DNA from: Burkholderiales bacterium
GTDB taxonomy: Bacteria; Pseudomonadota; Gammaproteobacteria; Burkholderiales; Burkholderiaceae_C
Reading direction: 5' to 3'
Assembly (NCBI GenBank): GCA_003963075.1
Contig: RXJV01000035.1
Coordinates: 1 to 64,000, forward strand
DNA length: 64,000 bases
A program made the position numbers and the translations under genes. Under the pieces are notes generated by a model. That model made no database searches, had not been told where the DNA came from, and saw nothing but the letters and a program-made list of their open reading frames with translations. Positions 36,297-45,154 of the stretch are shown here, one piece after another; the stretch's first letter is position 1; each line of letters begins with the position of its first letter.

Positions 36297-37519
36297 GCCA
36301 GAGCCTCGATGAAGCGAGCTGCCAGCACCGGGTAGGCATGGTGTGCCATCGCGAACGCCCGGCCCTGCGCGCCCATGGCGGCACGCTCCGCCGGGCTCAG
36401 CGCTGCCAGCCGGCGCAGGCCGTGGGCCACCGCGGCCGGGTCCTCAGGCTCCACGGTGAGGCCCGCGCCGGCCTCGGCCACCGGGTCATTGCCCGCCTCG
36501 ACCGAATGCAGCACCGCGCGGCCGGCCATCAGGTAGTCGATCAGCTTGTTGGGCGCGATGCCGAAGCGGTAGATGGGCGTGCGCTGCCAGCCGATGTAGG
36601 CGATGTCGAACTGGCTCAGCAGCGTCGGGATCTGGGCCTTGGGGATGGGCGCAAAGAAGCGCACGTTCTGCAGCCCCTCGGCGGCCGCGCGCTGCGCCAG
36701 GCGGGCCGCCTCGTGGCCACTGCCGACCAGTACAAAGCTCAGCGGCTCGCCCTTCAACTGGGCCGCCGCGTCCAGCAGCACGTCCAGCGCATTCGGCAGG
36801 CCCATCGAACCGGCATAGCCCACGATGACGCGGCCGGCCGCGCGCTCGGCCGCGAGGTGGGCCTGCAGCGTCTCGCCCAGCGGCGCCGAGGCACCCTGCC
36901 ACTCCTCCGGCGCAAAGCCATTGGGCACGATATGGAGCTTGGCCAGGTCCAGCCCGCGCGAGGCCATGTGCTGGTGCACGCAGGGCAGCATCGAGACGAC
37001 CACGTCGGCATCGCGGTAGGCATCGGCCTCGGCCTTGCCGCAGAGCAGCGCGAACGGATGCCGCGGCGACATGCCCGACAGCTCAATCAGCGACAGCGGC
37101 CAGAGGTCATGCACCTCGTAGACCAGCTTGGCCTTCGCCAGCTTGGCCAGCTTGCGGGCCACCCACATGTCCATCGGGTAGGTGCTCGACGCAATGACCG
37201 CATCGGGCCTGAACTCGCGCGTCAGCCGCCAGGCATCGGCCCGCAGCTGGCGCAGGAAGCTCAGGATGTTGCGCAGCCGCCCCACGCCGTTGCCCTGGTA
37301 GGCGGGCGTCGGCAGCCAGCGGTAGCGGATGCCGTCGATCAGCTCCTCGACCGGCTGGCCCGGCACCTCAGGCTGCACCGCCCGCACATGCGAATGGCTG
37401 GCCGCGACGATCAGCACCTCATGCCCCGCCCTCACCCACTCGCGAGCCAGGTAGAAGGGCCGGAACTCCATGCCATGGCGCGGCGAGCCGGCGTAGTGGT
37501 TGACCAGCAGGATGTTCAC
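36293..37519 (-). CDS. Glycosyltransferase GT4, WbuB-like
   Basis: 408-aa GT-B enzyme. The start is the GTG at 37519 (VNILLVNHYAGSPRHGMEFRPFYLAREW), which overlaps the upstream gene's stop as GTGA; the ORF-track start is 24 codons too early. The N-terminal HYAGSPRHGMEFR and C-terminal VIVGYAGSMGLPNALDVLLDAA, DIAYIGWQRTPIYRFGIAPNKLIDYLMAGRAVLHSV are typical of WbuB-type N-acetyl-fucosaminyl transferases. The donor is an inference from this resemblance. Confidence 0.88.
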   Translation of the reverse strand: MNILLVNHYAGSPRHGMEFRPFYLAREWVRAGHEVLIVAASHSHVRAVQPEVPGQPVEELIDGIRYRWLPTPAYQGNGVGRLRNILSFLRQLRADAWRLTREFRPDAVIASSTYPMDMWVARKLAKLAKAKLVYEVHDLWPLSLIELSGMSPRHPFALLCGKAEADAYRDADVVVSMLPCVHQHMASRGLDLAKLHIVPNGFAPEEWQGASAPLGETLQAHLAAERAAGRVIVGYAGSMGLPNALDVLLDAAAQLKGEPLSFVLVGSGHEAARLAQRAAAEGLQNVRFFAPIPKAQIPTLLSQFDIAYIGWQRTPIYRFGIAPNKLIDYLMAGRAVLHSVEAGNDPVAEAGAGLTVEPEDPAAVAHGLRRLAALSPAERAAMGAQGRAFAMAHHAYPVLAARFIEALA

Positions 37520-38610
37520 GTCGACAGCTCTCGAAGGCGGGTCAGGAAGCGCTGCACATGCGGCTCGAACAGGCCGTTCGCGGCCACCCAATCCCGGTTG
37601 ACGACAGCAAGCCGGCCGGCATCCAGGGCAGCCGTGCGGGCCGGCAGATCATCCATCGCGTGAGCACTGTCCGCCACGATCAGCCCGCGCGCCGAATCGC
37701 CGATCAACTCGCGGTTGGCCGGCAGGTCGGACAGCAGCGGCACACAGCCGTGGGCCATGGCCTCCAGCACCGACACCGACACCGAATCGCTTTGCGGCAG
37801 GCTCAGGAACCAGGTCGCGCGGGCGTAGTGCGCGGCCTGCTCGCGCGCGTCCAGCCGGCCGACGAAGCGGACCCTGCCCGCCAGGCCGCGGGCGGCCACG
37901 TCGGCCTCCAGGCCAGCGCGCAGCGTGCCGTCGTTGGCCACCACCAGCTGGGCCTCGGGCTGCGCGGCCGCAATGCGGGCGAAGGCATCGAGCACGCGTT
38001 GGGGCTGGTAGATCGGCTCCAGGCCCCGGTTCGCGAAGCAGAGCCAGGGCTGCTTCTTGGCGTTCTGCTTGGGCAGCGCCTCCAGGCCGAAGGGGAAGGT
38101 CATCACCTCGCCCGCGCCCAGGGCCCGCATGCGCTCGGCCATGTGCAGCGAGTCCGACGTCGTCAGGGCGCAGCTGCGCAGCACCTTCCTCGTGAGCCAG
38201 CGCCAGCTGGCGCCGCGCTCGGGCGTGACGAGGATGTCGCTGCCCCAGGCCGAGCCGGCGATGCGCGCGCGCAGCCGCCAGCCGGCCTTGGCGGCCCAGG
38301 CCAGGGTGCCGTGCGAGGTCAGGTAGTGGGCATGCAGCCAGTCGGCATCGGTATCGGCCAGCCAAGCGCCGACCTTGGGCAGCTGCTTGAGCAGCGCGAT
38401 ATTGCCGCCACCGTGGTCTGGCGAGGTGTTCAGGGCCAGTCGTCGCGCATCGGGCAGCAGCTGGTGGAACTCCGGCAGGAAGCCGCGCGACGAGATCGCA
38501 TGCAGCTGCACCCGCGGCTGCAGCGCGCGCGCCCACTTCAGCAGGTGGGGGCTCTCGCCGTCGCCAATCAGCACCAGCTTCAGCCCGCCGGAGAGCGAAC
38601 CCTGGCTCAT
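37516..38610 (-). CDS. Glycosyltransferase GT4
   Basis: 364-aa GT-B fold glycosyltransferase. It has the N-terminal LKLVLIGDGESPHLLKWARAL and DWLHAHYLTSHGTLAWAAKAG. The donor half has FANRGLEPIYQPQRVLDAFARIA, VRFVGRLDAREQAAHYARATWFLSLPQSDSVSVSVLEAMAHGCVPLLSDL (E-x7-E-like). It overlaps the acyltransferase gene upstream by ATGA and the next GT4 downstream by GTGA, so three genes are translationally linked. Confidence 0.9.
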   Translation of the reverse strand: MSQGSLSGGLKLVLIGDGESPHLLKWARALQPRVQLHAISSRGFLPEFHQLLPDARRLALNTSPDHGGGNIALLKQLPKVGAWLADTDADWLHAHYLTSHGTLAWAAKAGWRLRARIAGSAWGSDILVTPERGASWRWLTRKVLRSCALTTSDSLHMAERMRALGAGEVMTFPFGLEALPKQNAKKQPWLCFANRGLEPIYQPQRVLDAFARIAAAQPEAQLVVANDGTLRAGLEADVAARGLAGRVRFVGRLDAREQAAHYARATWFLSLPQSDSVSVSVLEAMAHGCVPLLSDLPANRELIGDSARGLIVADSAHAMDDLPARTAALDAGRLAVVNRDWVAANGLFEPHVQRFLTRLRELST

Positions 38611-39203
38611 GCCGGCAGCTCCCCGGCCCAGGCTTGGTAGTGTGGGGCCAGTTCGGGGTGTTCGCGCAGCAACTCAGCGTCCTTCACCCGCGTGTCGCCG
38701 ACCACCCGAGCGGGCTGCCCGGCAAGGATGGCGTAGTCCGGAAACTCGCCCTGCACCAGGCTGTAGGCAGACACCACACTCCCCTTGCCAAGCCGCGTGC
38801 CGGGCAGCAGCGTGGCATGCGCGCCGATGAAGCTGTAGCGGCCAATCTCGACCGGCGCGGTGTGGTAGGCCTGCTTGTGCGGGACATTCACATACTCGCG
38901 GCCATACAGCCGGATGGCCGCATGGCTGGAATGCGTGAACACGCCGGTGAAGAAGCCGATCTGGCAGCCCTCGCCGATGCGCAGCCCGTAGGTTGCGTCC
39001 AGCACGCTGAAATGCCCGATGAAGACGTGATCCTCCACGTCGAGCCGTTCGCGGGCGAAGACGACGGCACTGTTGCTGATGCGGGTGTTGGGCAGGAACT
39101 CGCCGTCGCCACGCACAAAGCCGTAGACCATGCGCGGCCCGCCAACGCGCAACAGCGCGGCCTTGAGCGGCTGCCAGATGCGGCGCAGCAGGGAGGCCTT
39201 CAC
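38607..39203 (-). CDS. Left-handed beta-helix acyltransferase
   Basis: 198-aa hexapeptide-repeat acetyltransferase, probably O- or N-acetylating a sugar. I chose the GTG at 39203 ([18 protein letters not shown]) because GGAG lies 8 bp upstream; the ORF-track TTG at 39233 lacks that. Repeats run from about residue 40 to 170 ([83 protein letters not shown]). The His of THSSH is a catalytic candidate. It is the first glycan-modifying gene after the second flippase. Confidence 0.85.
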   Translation of the reverse strand: MKASLLRRIWQPLKAALLRVGGPRMVYGFVRGDGEFLPNTRISNSAVVFARERLDVEDHVFIGHFSVLDATYGLRIGEGCQIGFFTGVFTHSSHAAIRLYGREYVNVPHKQAYHTAPVEIGRYSFIGAHATLLPGTRLGKGSVVSAYSLVQGEFPDYAILAGQPARVVGDTRVKDAELLREHPELAPHYQAWAGELPA

Positions 39204-39243
39204 CGGGGCATCTCCGGGCACGTCGATTTGCAAAGGGTTCGAA

Positions 39244-40452
39244 TCATTCCCAGGTCCACAGTGCCCAGAAGAAGTAGCCGAAGTAGAGCAGCATTGCGGC
39301 CGACACCCCCCAGCCGGCGCCGGCCAGGCCGCCGAGCTGGAGGCCCACCGCCAGGCCGGCGAGGAACAGCACCTGGCCCACCAGCGCCAGCCTGAGGCCC
39401 CAGGCCTGCGCGCCCCAGGCCATCAGCACGACGGACAGCGGCGACGCGATGAAGTGCAGCGCCACGTAGGGCGCCAGCGAACGCGCCAACTCGCCGGCGC
39501 CGCGCCAGTCGGGGCCGAAGACGGTGCCGAACAGCCACGGCCCCCCGGCCAGCAGCAAGCCCATCAGCGGCAGCGCCAGCGCGGCGAGCAGCAGCATCTG
39601 CCGGCGCACCAGCGCCCGCCCCTCGCGCAGGCTGGTGGCGCGGGTCAGCTGCGGGTAGAGCGCCTGGGACAGCGAGCCGCCCACCAGGCTGGCCGGTGCC
39701 TTCAGATAGCGCAGCGCCAGCGCCCAGGCGCCGGCCTCGGGCGAACCCAACCAGGCCGTCAGCAACGCGATCGCCAGCGTGTCCTGCAGCGCACCGGCAA
39801 AGGCGTGTGGCATGTTCAGCAGCGGGAAGTCGCGGTGCCTGGCCGCCACGTCGCGCAGCGGCTGCGCCTGCAGCAGCCCACGCCAGCCACCCGCTGGGGC
39901 CGGCCGGGCCTGCAGTGCTGCGGCGGCCGCCGTGGCCAGCGTGGCCCCGCCCAGCAGGCCCCAGGGCCCCGCCTGCAGCAGCCCGAAGCCCACCTGGGCC
40001 ACGGCGGCCCCGCCCCATTGCACGACACGCGCCCAGGCCAGCACTGCAAAGCGCCCGGCCCGCGCGGCCCATTGCGCCAGCGCCTGGCTGGCCGCCGCCG
40101 CCATCACGGCCAGCGGCAGCCCGGCTGCCAAGGGCAGGCCTCCCGCCACCATCCACACCGCACCGATGAGCAGGGCCACGCCGGTCACCGCGAGCCCGAC
40201 ACGCAGGCACAGCGCCAGCAGCCTGGCGGCACCCGTCTCACCCGTTTCCAGCGCGAGCGCGAACTCATAGCGCGCGCAGCCCACCACGGCCAGGTTGCTG
40301 GCCACCGACCAGACCAACGAGAACTGACCGTACTCGGCGGGGCTGTACAGCCGCGTGATCCAGGGCCCGAGCAGCAACGGCAGCGACTGGGCCAGCGCGC
40401 TGCCGGCCAGCAGGGTCAGCGTCGCGCGGGTGAGGCTGGTGGAAGCGGTCAT
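39244..40452 (-). CDS. Second polysaccharide flippase (Wzx-like)
   Basis: 402-aa polytopic protein with about 12 hydrophobic segments. The opening [57 protein letters not shown] is a typical Wzx/polysaccharide-synthesis start. It heads the minus-strand EPS block and is divergent from lysS across 42 bp. It differs strongly in sequence from the flippase at 23090, suggesting a different repeat unit. Confidence 0.88.
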   Translation of the reverse strand: MTASTSLTRATLTLLAGSALAQSLPLLLGPWITRLYSPAEYGQFSLVWSVASNLAVVGCARYEFALALETGETGAARLLALCLRVGLAVTGVALLIGAVWMVAGGLPLAAGLPLAVMAAAASQALAQWAARAGRFAVLAWARVVQWGGAAVAQVGFGLLQAGPWGLLGGATLATAAAAALQARPAPAGGWRGLLQAQPLRDVAARHRDFPLLNMPHAFAGALQDTLAIALLTAWLGSPEAGAWALALRYLKAPASLVGGSLSQALYPQLTRATSLREGRALVRRQMLLLAALALPLMGLLLAGGPWLFGTVFGPDWRGAGELARSLAPYVALHFIASPLSVVLMAWGAQAWGLRLALVGQVLFLAGLAVGLQLGGLAGAGWGVSAAMLLYFGYFFWALWTWE

Positions 40453-40466
40453 GGGGCGCGGGATTC

Positions 40467-40472
40467 TAAAAT
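40467..40472 (+). promoter_or_regulatory. -10-like box before lysS
   Basis: TAAAAT lies 22 bp before the lysS ATG in the short divergent gap. No good -35 is visible at 16-18 bp, so only the -10 is proposed. Confidence 0.3.
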
Positions 40473-40494
40473 CGCGGATTCACCAAGGCCCGCA

Positions 40495-42030
40495 ATGACT
40501 TCAGCGACTCCCACCCCCGCCCTCCCCGCTCAGACGGACGACAACCAACTGATCGCCGAGCGGCGCGAAAAACTCAGCCAGCTGCGGGCCAGCACGGCGG
40601 TGCCCTTCCCCAACGACTTCAAGCCCCAGCACCGGGCTGCGCCCCTGCAGGCCCAGTACGGCGCCGTGGCCAATGAAGACCTGGAGCCCCAGGGCATCCG
40701 CGTCAGCGTGGCCGGCCGCATGATGCTCAAGCGCGTGATGGGCAAGGCGAGCTTCTGCACGCTGCAGGACGCCACCGGCCGCATCCAGCTGCGCGTGACG
40801 GTCGACAACGTCGGGCCCGAGGTCTACGACGCCTTCAAGCACTGGGACCTCGGCGACATCCTCGGCGGCGAGGGTGTGCTGATGAAGACCAAAACCGGCG
40901 AGCTGACCATCACCGTCAGTACGCTGCGCCTGCTGACCAAGAGCCTGCGCCCGCTGCCGGACAAGTTCCACGGCATGACCGACCAGGAGCAGAAATACCG
41001 CCAGCGCTACGTGGACCTGATCACCGACGAGGACGCCCGCAAGCGCTTCGTCGCGCGCAGCCAGGGCGTGTCGGCCATCCGCAACTTCATGGTCGAGCAC
41101 GGCTTCCTGGAGGTCGAGACGCCGATGCTCCACCCCATCCCGGGCGGCGCCAATGCCAAGCCCTTCATCACCCACCACAACGCGCTGGACCAGGAGATGT
41201 ATCTGCGCATCGCGCCGGAGCTCTACCTGAAGCGCCTGGTGGTGGGCGGCTTCGAGCGGGTGTTCGAGATCAACCGCAACTTCCGCAACGAAGGCATCTC
41301 GGTCCGGCACAACCCCGAGTTCACGATGATGGAGTTCTATGCGGCCTACTGGACGCATCACGACATGATGGACTTCACCGAGGCGGTGCTGCGCCACGCC
41401 GCCATCGCCGCCACCGGCAGCGCCGCGCTGACCTACGCAGGCAAGCCGGTGGCGCTGGACAAGCCCTTCGCCCGCGTGTCGGTGCGCAACTCGCTGATCC
41501 AGTTTGCCGGCCTGAGCGAGGCCGAGGCCGACAACCCCGAGGTGCTGCGCGCGAAGATCCTCGCCGCCGGCGAGCAGGCCCCGGCCCGCTGGAGCCTGGC
41601 CGAGCTGCAGTTCGGCCTGTTCGAAGCGGTCGTGGAAGAAAAGCTCTGGGAGCCCACCTTCATCATCGACTACCCGGTCGAGGTGTCGCCGCTGGCCCGC
41701 GCGTCCGACGCCGACCCCAAGATCACCGAGCGCTTCGAGCTCTTCATCACCGGCCGCGAGTACGCCAACGGCTTCTCGGAGCTGAACGATGCCGAGGACC
41801 AGGCCGCCCGCTTCCAGGCCCAAGTGGCCAACAAGGAGGCCGGTGACGACGAGGCGATGTTCTTCGACGCCGACTTCATCCGCGCGCTGGAATACGGCAT
41901 GCCCCCGACCGGCGGCTGCGGCATCGGCATCGACCGGCTGATGATGCTGATCACCGACTCGCCCTCCATCCGCGATGTCATCCTGTTCCCGGCTCTGAGG
42001 CGCGAGCGAGATCAGTCCACTGCGGACTAA
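40495..42030 (+). CDS. lysS: Lysyl-tRNA synthetase, class II
   Basis: Charges tRNA-Lys. The true start is the ATG at 40495 ([19 protein letters not shown]); the 966-aa ORF-track entry runs through antisense sequence upstream. The anticodon-binding OB fold ([26 protein letters not shown]) is followed by class II motif 1 ([15 protein letters not shown]), motif 2 ([20 protein letters not shown]) and motif 3 ([13 protein letters not shown]). At 511 aa the size is normal. The last nine or so residues ([10 protein letters not shown]) are encoded by the first unit of a 78-bp tandem repeat. Confidence 0.97.
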   Translation: MTSATPTPALPAQTDDNQLIAERREKLSQLRASTAVPFPNDFKPQHRAAPLQAQYGAVANEDLEPQGIRVSVAGRMMLKRVMGKASFCTLQDATGRIQLRVTVDNVGPEVYDAFKHWDLGDILGGEGVLMKTKTGELTITVSTLRLLTKSLRPLPDKFHGMTDQEQKYRQRYVDLITDEDARKRFVARSQGVSAIRNFMVEHGFLEVETPMLHPIPGGANAKPFITHHNALDQEMYLRIAPELYLKRLVVGGFERVFEINRNFRNEGISVRHNPEFTMMEFYAAYWTHHDMMDFTEAVLRHAAIAATGSAALTYAGKPVALDKPFARVSVRNSLIQFAGLSEAEADNPEVLRAKILAAGEQAPARWSLAELQFGLFEAVVEEKLWEPTFIIDYPVEVSPLARASDADPKITERFELFITGREYANGFSELNDAEDQAARFQAQVANKEAGDDEAMFFDADFIRALEYGMPPTGGCGIGIDRLMMLITDSPSIRDVILFPALRRERDQSTAD

Positions 42031-42230
42031 TCGACCCGCGCCGAGGGCCTGGCGGCCTGCCAGCCGACAGGCATGAGGCGCAAGCAAGACCCCACCACTG
42101 CGGACTGATCGACCCGCGCCGAGGGCCTGGTGGCCTGCCAGCCGACAGGCATGAGGCGCAAGCAAGACCCCGCCACTGCAGAGGGGGCGACCCGCGCCGA
42201 AGGCCCGACGGCCTGCCAGACGGCGGGCAT
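41997..42230. repeat. 78-bp imperfect tandem repeat, three units
   Basis: Units at 41997-42074, 42075-42152 and 42153-42230. The core ACTGCGGACT(A/G)ATCGACCCGCGCCGAGGGCCTGG is nearly identical in units 1 and 2; unit 3 has drifted. The first unit contains the lysS 3' end and stop codon. Each unit holds a CTGGC-GGCCT-GCCAG type hairpin. The period is a multiple of three, but the plus frame has stops, so it is probably a noncoding expansion copied from or into the gene end. Confidence 0.85.
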
Positions 42231-42396
42231 CGGGCGCGAATCCGAACACGCGCTGGCAAAACGCGCCGTTGGCGGCCGGCTGCTCCGACCTGCTGCAGGC
42301 AACCAGCACGTGCCGCTCGCGCTTCAGGCGGCAGTCGCCGGTGGCGGGCTTGCAAAGCGGCGTCCGGGGGCGCCGGATTCCCGCGATGCGGGCAGC

Positions 42397-42421
42397 AAAA
42401 AGGCGACCCGATGGGTCGCCT
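42397..42421 (-). terminator. Rho-independent terminator of the DUF4148 gene
   Basis: On the minus strand AGGCGACCC-ATC-GGGTCGCCT forms a perfect 9-bp stem ending in a run of T. It lies 28 bp after the stop of the DUF4148 gene. Confidence 0.85.
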
Positions 42422-42449
42422 CTCCAGGGCCTGAAACCGGGTGCGGATT

Positions 42450-42818
42450 TCAGCGGGCAGCCATCGCGGAGGCGCGACGCAGCACCGGGGCCGGGAAGTC
42501 GCCCATTTCGCGGGCGGCGTTCTCACCGTGGTCGGCGGCCAGGGCGGCAGCGGTCTTCTCGTCCGCCTGGACTTCGGTCGGCTTGAGCGTCAGCACGGCC
42601 TGGCGCGGCAGCTTGACGGTGGCAACGGCCGAGGACTTGGCCGGGGTGGCGACTTCCACACCCTTCTCGGCCTGGATGACGGCGAGTTCACCGCTTTCGC
42701 GGGCGGCGACCAGATCGGCAACGACCTGCTCACGGGTCAGCGGGGCGGCGGTTTGGGCCGAGGCGGCGCCAGCGGCAACCAGGGCAACGGCGGCGAAGAG
42801 GGTGGACAGCTTGCTCAT
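42450..42818 (-). CDS. DUF4148 domain-containing exported protein
   Basis: 122-aa protein of unknown function, of a type common in Burkholderiales. The ATG at 42818 (MSKLSTLFAAVALVAAGAASAQ) gives a clean Sec signal peptide cleaved after ASA; the ORF-track start is 15 codons earlier. The conserved block LTREQVVADLVAARESGELAVI is typical of DUF4148. The rest is Ala-rich and helical. It has its own terminator and a 430-bp upstream region, so it is probably monocistronic. Confidence 0.82.
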   Translation of the reverse strand: MSKLSTLFAAVALVAAGAASAQTAAPLTREQVVADLVAARESGELAVIQAEKGVEVATPAKSSAVATVKLPRQAVLTLKPTEVQADEKTAAALAADHGENAAREMGDFPAPVLRRASAMAAR

Positions 42819-42899
42819 GACGGACTCTTTCAAAGGATGCAGGGGAATCCTGCTTGGGGCCATTCGGACGCCGCGACCGCGTTGTCCATGGCCTGAACT

Positions 42900-42929
42900 C
42901 TAGGCAGCGAAGCCTAGTAGAAACACTAG
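42900..42929. promoter_or_regulatory. Overlapping inverted repeats upstream of DUF4148 gene
   Basis: CTAGGC-AGCGAA-GCCTAG (42900-42917) and CTAGT-AGAAAC-ACTAG (42914-42929) share the central CTAG, so only one hairpin can form at a time. They lie about 80-110 bp before the DUF4148 start, either in its leader or as an operator. The function is unknown. Confidence 0.35.
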
Positions 42930-43249
42930 CTCGTCGGCAATGAAATATTGAGATTTGGTAAACAATACCCTCGGCGCAGTAACCGTTCTGCCATAAAACT
43001 TAAGAACTAGGGGGTGTCGGGCCGGCCGTACGGACAAGGCGCGCCCGCCTTGCGCAGCACGGCAGTGGCTCCGGCCGGAACGCGGCGATGCGGCGTCACG
43101 CACAGCCAGATTCCGGCCGCTGCCCAGGGCCGCAGCACATCAGACCCGCCTGGCGCCGGGCGCGCCCGGCCCCGCCTCCCGGCGAGGCCCAAGCCTCAGG
43201 CATGCACACACCGACCGCCGCAGCGGCCAGCCGCCTGGGCGCGGCCCGC
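42930..43249. other. Gap between DUF4148 and enoyl-CoA hydratase genes
   Basis: The first 80 bases are AT-rich and should hold the DUF4148 promoter, but no clear -35/-10 pair was found. The rest is GC-rich and includes a GGCCTCGCC-GGGA-GGCGGGGCC-like hairpin (minus strand) after the hydratase stop codon. No gene is supported. Confidence 0.5.
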
Positions 43250-44038
43250 TCAGCGGTGCTCGAAGTTCGGCGCCCGCTTGGCGAGGAAGGCCTCCATGCC
43301 CTCGCGCTGGTCGTGGCTGCCAAACAGCGCGTGGAAGTAGCGGCGCTCCACCGCGACGCCATCGGTCAGCGGCGCCTGGTAGGCCAGGTTCACCAGCTCC
43401 TTGATCAAGGCCACCGACGGGGCGCTGAAGCCGTTGATCGTCTCGGCCGCGGCCAGGGCCTCGTCCAGCAGCTTGTCGGCCGACACGACGCGCGACACCA
43501 GGCCGGCGCTCTCGGCCTCGGCGGCGCCCATCATGCGGGCGGTCAGCAGCAGGTCCATGGCCTTGCTCTTGCCCACCGCACGCGGCAGGCGCTGGGTGCC
43601 GCCGGCGCCCGGCACGATGCCCAGCTTGATTTCGGGCTGGCCGAACTTGGCGCTGTCGGCCGCGATGATGAAGTCGCACATCATCGCCAGCTCGCAGCCG
43701 CCACCCAGCGCAAAGCCGGCCACCGCGGCGATGACCGGCTTGCGCACCTGCAGGATGGTCTCCCAGTTCTTCGAGATCAGGCCGCTCTTGAAGGCCGTGG
43801 CGAAGGTGTGGGGCAGCATGGTCGGGATGTCGGCACCGGCCGCGAAGGCGCGCTCGGAGCCGGTCAGCACGATGGCGCCAATGCCGTCATCGGCGTCGAA
43901 GGCCAGCAGGGCTTCGCCCAGTTCGTCCATCAGCTGGTCGTTCAGCGCGTTCAGGGCCTTGGGCCGGTTCAGCGTGATCAGGCCGGTCTTGCGCGGGCCG
44001 TCGCCGTGGACGGCGGTCAGGATGCATTCATAGGTCAT
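43250..44038 (-). CDS. Enoyl-CoA hydratase
   Basis: Crotonase-family enzyme of 262 aa that hydrates 2-enoyl-CoA in beta-oxidation. The oxyanion-hole block [11 protein letters not shown] is followed by the catalytic glutamates in [15 protein letters not shown] and [24 protein letters not shown]. The C-terminal half is typical of short-chain enoyl-CoA hydratase (PaaF/EchA type). It overlaps the DUF3108 gene by 4 bp; the functional link is unclear. Confidence 0.93.
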   Translation of the reverse strand: MTYECILTAVHGDGPRKTGLITLNRPKALNALNDQLMDELGEALLAFDADDGIGAIVLTGSERAFAAGADIPTMLPHTFATAFKSGLISKNWETILQVRKPVIAAVAGFALGGGCELAMMCDFIIAADSAKFGQPEIKLGIVPGAGGTQRLPRAVGKSKAMDLLLTARMMGAAEAESAGLVSRVVSADKLLDEALAAAETINGFSAPSVALIKELVNLAYQAPLTDGVAVERRYFHALFGSHDQREGMEAFLAKRAPNFEHR

Positions 44039-45147
44039 GGCGAGGGTCTCCGGGGGGTGTCGTTGGCGGATTCTGGCGCGGCCTGCAACGGCGCGCCCTT
44101 GAGCATCAGGTCGATGAAGGTGTCGATGTCCTGGCGGATGATCAGCCGCACCGGCAGGTATTGCAGTGCGGGCGCCAGCCAGACCTCGGCGGTCAGGTCG
44201 CCACCGCCGGCCGGCCGGCTGGGCCGCAGATGCCAGGTGGGCAAAGGCCCCATCGGCGTCTCCAGCACCTCCTGGCCCAGCACCTCGTACTGCCAGGCGT
44301 ACTGCCGGCGCGGCAGCACCAGCGGGAATTGCACGATGCGGCCGGGCTGCAGCGCCTCGCGGCCGGTCAGGAACAGCCAGGTCAGCTGGACGAACTGGCT
44401 GGCGGCGTCCTGACCGCCGGGCAGCGCCGGCTCGCGCGCGCCGCTGGCGAGCTGCACCTCGGTGCCCTGGAAGAACACCGTGCTGCGGCGCTTCTCCCCC
44501 AGCATGAGCCGGGTTTCCTCGTCATAGCGCTGCGGCGCGATGCCCTCGGGCGTCAGCTGCCCCTGGCTGCTCATGCGTCGCGTGATGAAGGGCGAGAAGC
44601 TGGGGCCGACGGCCACATCCAGGTTCATCTGGTAGTCGCGCCCCTTGCGCATCCATTCGACCTGGGCCTCGCCGTGGATGGGGCCGCGGTAACGGCCGGT
44701 CAGCACATAGCTCAGCCGTGTCGACAGCGGCCACTCGGGGCCGGGCTCGGCGTCGCTGGGCGCCGATGCGGCCAGGGCCGCCACCGGCGCCGAGGCGGCC
44801 TCGGCCGCCGGTTCGGCCAGCGGCGCGGACGCCGGCATGCCCTGCGCTGCAGACGCTGATGCCGCAGGCGACGGCTCGGCGGCCGACGCGGCTTCGGCGG
44901 GGCCGACGGCGGCCGGCGGCGGCTGGGACCGCGCTGGCTGCAAGGGCTGTGGGCGGCGCGCCGGCGGCGGGGGCGCCGGCGTGCGGATCTGCATCTCGCG
45001 CACCATGGCCACCTGCATGCGCGGCGGCATCGGCGCGGAGGCTTCGCTGCCCCAGCCCTCGTGCAGGCGCTGCACCTCGTGGCCCAACAGCAGATGGGCC
45101 GCCAGCACGGCGAGCACCAGCAGCCACGGCGGCCGCGGCGTCTTCAT
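44035..45147 (-). CDS. DUF3108 domain-containing protein
   Basis: 370-aa membrane-anchored protein of unknown function. The ATG at 45147 ([25 protein letters not shown]) gives an N-terminal membrane anchor. Residues about 60-165 are a low-complexity Ala/Pro/Ser stretch. The DUF3108 domain (about 175-350) shows [30 protein letters not shown] and [21 protein letters not shown]. It is likely periplasmic, facing the cell envelope. It lies 7 bp after the M61 peptidase gene. Confidence 0.82.
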   Translation of the reverse strand: MKTPRPPWLLVLAVLAAHLLLGHEVQRLHEGWGSEASAPMPPRMQVAMVREMQIRTPAPPPPARRPQPLQPARSQPPPAAVGPAEAASAAEPSPAASASAAQGMPASAPLAEPAAEAASAPVAALAASAPSDAEPGPEWPLSTRLSYVLTGRYRGPIHGEAQVEWMRKGRDYQMNLDVAVGPSFSPFITRRMSSQGQLTPEGIAPQRYDEETRLMLGEKRRSTVFFQGTEVQLASGAREPALPGGQDAASQFVQLTWLFLTGREALQPGRIVQFPLVLPRRQYAWQYEVLGQEVLETPMGPLPTWHLRPSRPAGGGDLTAEVWLAPALQYLPVRLIIRQDIDTFIDLMLKGAPLQAAPESANDTPRRPSP

Positions 45148-45154
45148 CGCGGCT

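Noticed and set aside
41997-42230. Tandem repeat considered as a CRISPR array
   Set aside because: There are no unique spacers between identical repeats; whole 78-bp units drift together, and no cas genes are present.
40501-42309. 602-aa minus-strand ORF opposite lysS, with 26-aa repeats at its N-terminus
   Set aside because: The body is antisense to lysS; the repeated residues are simply the 78-bp tandem repeat read in frame.
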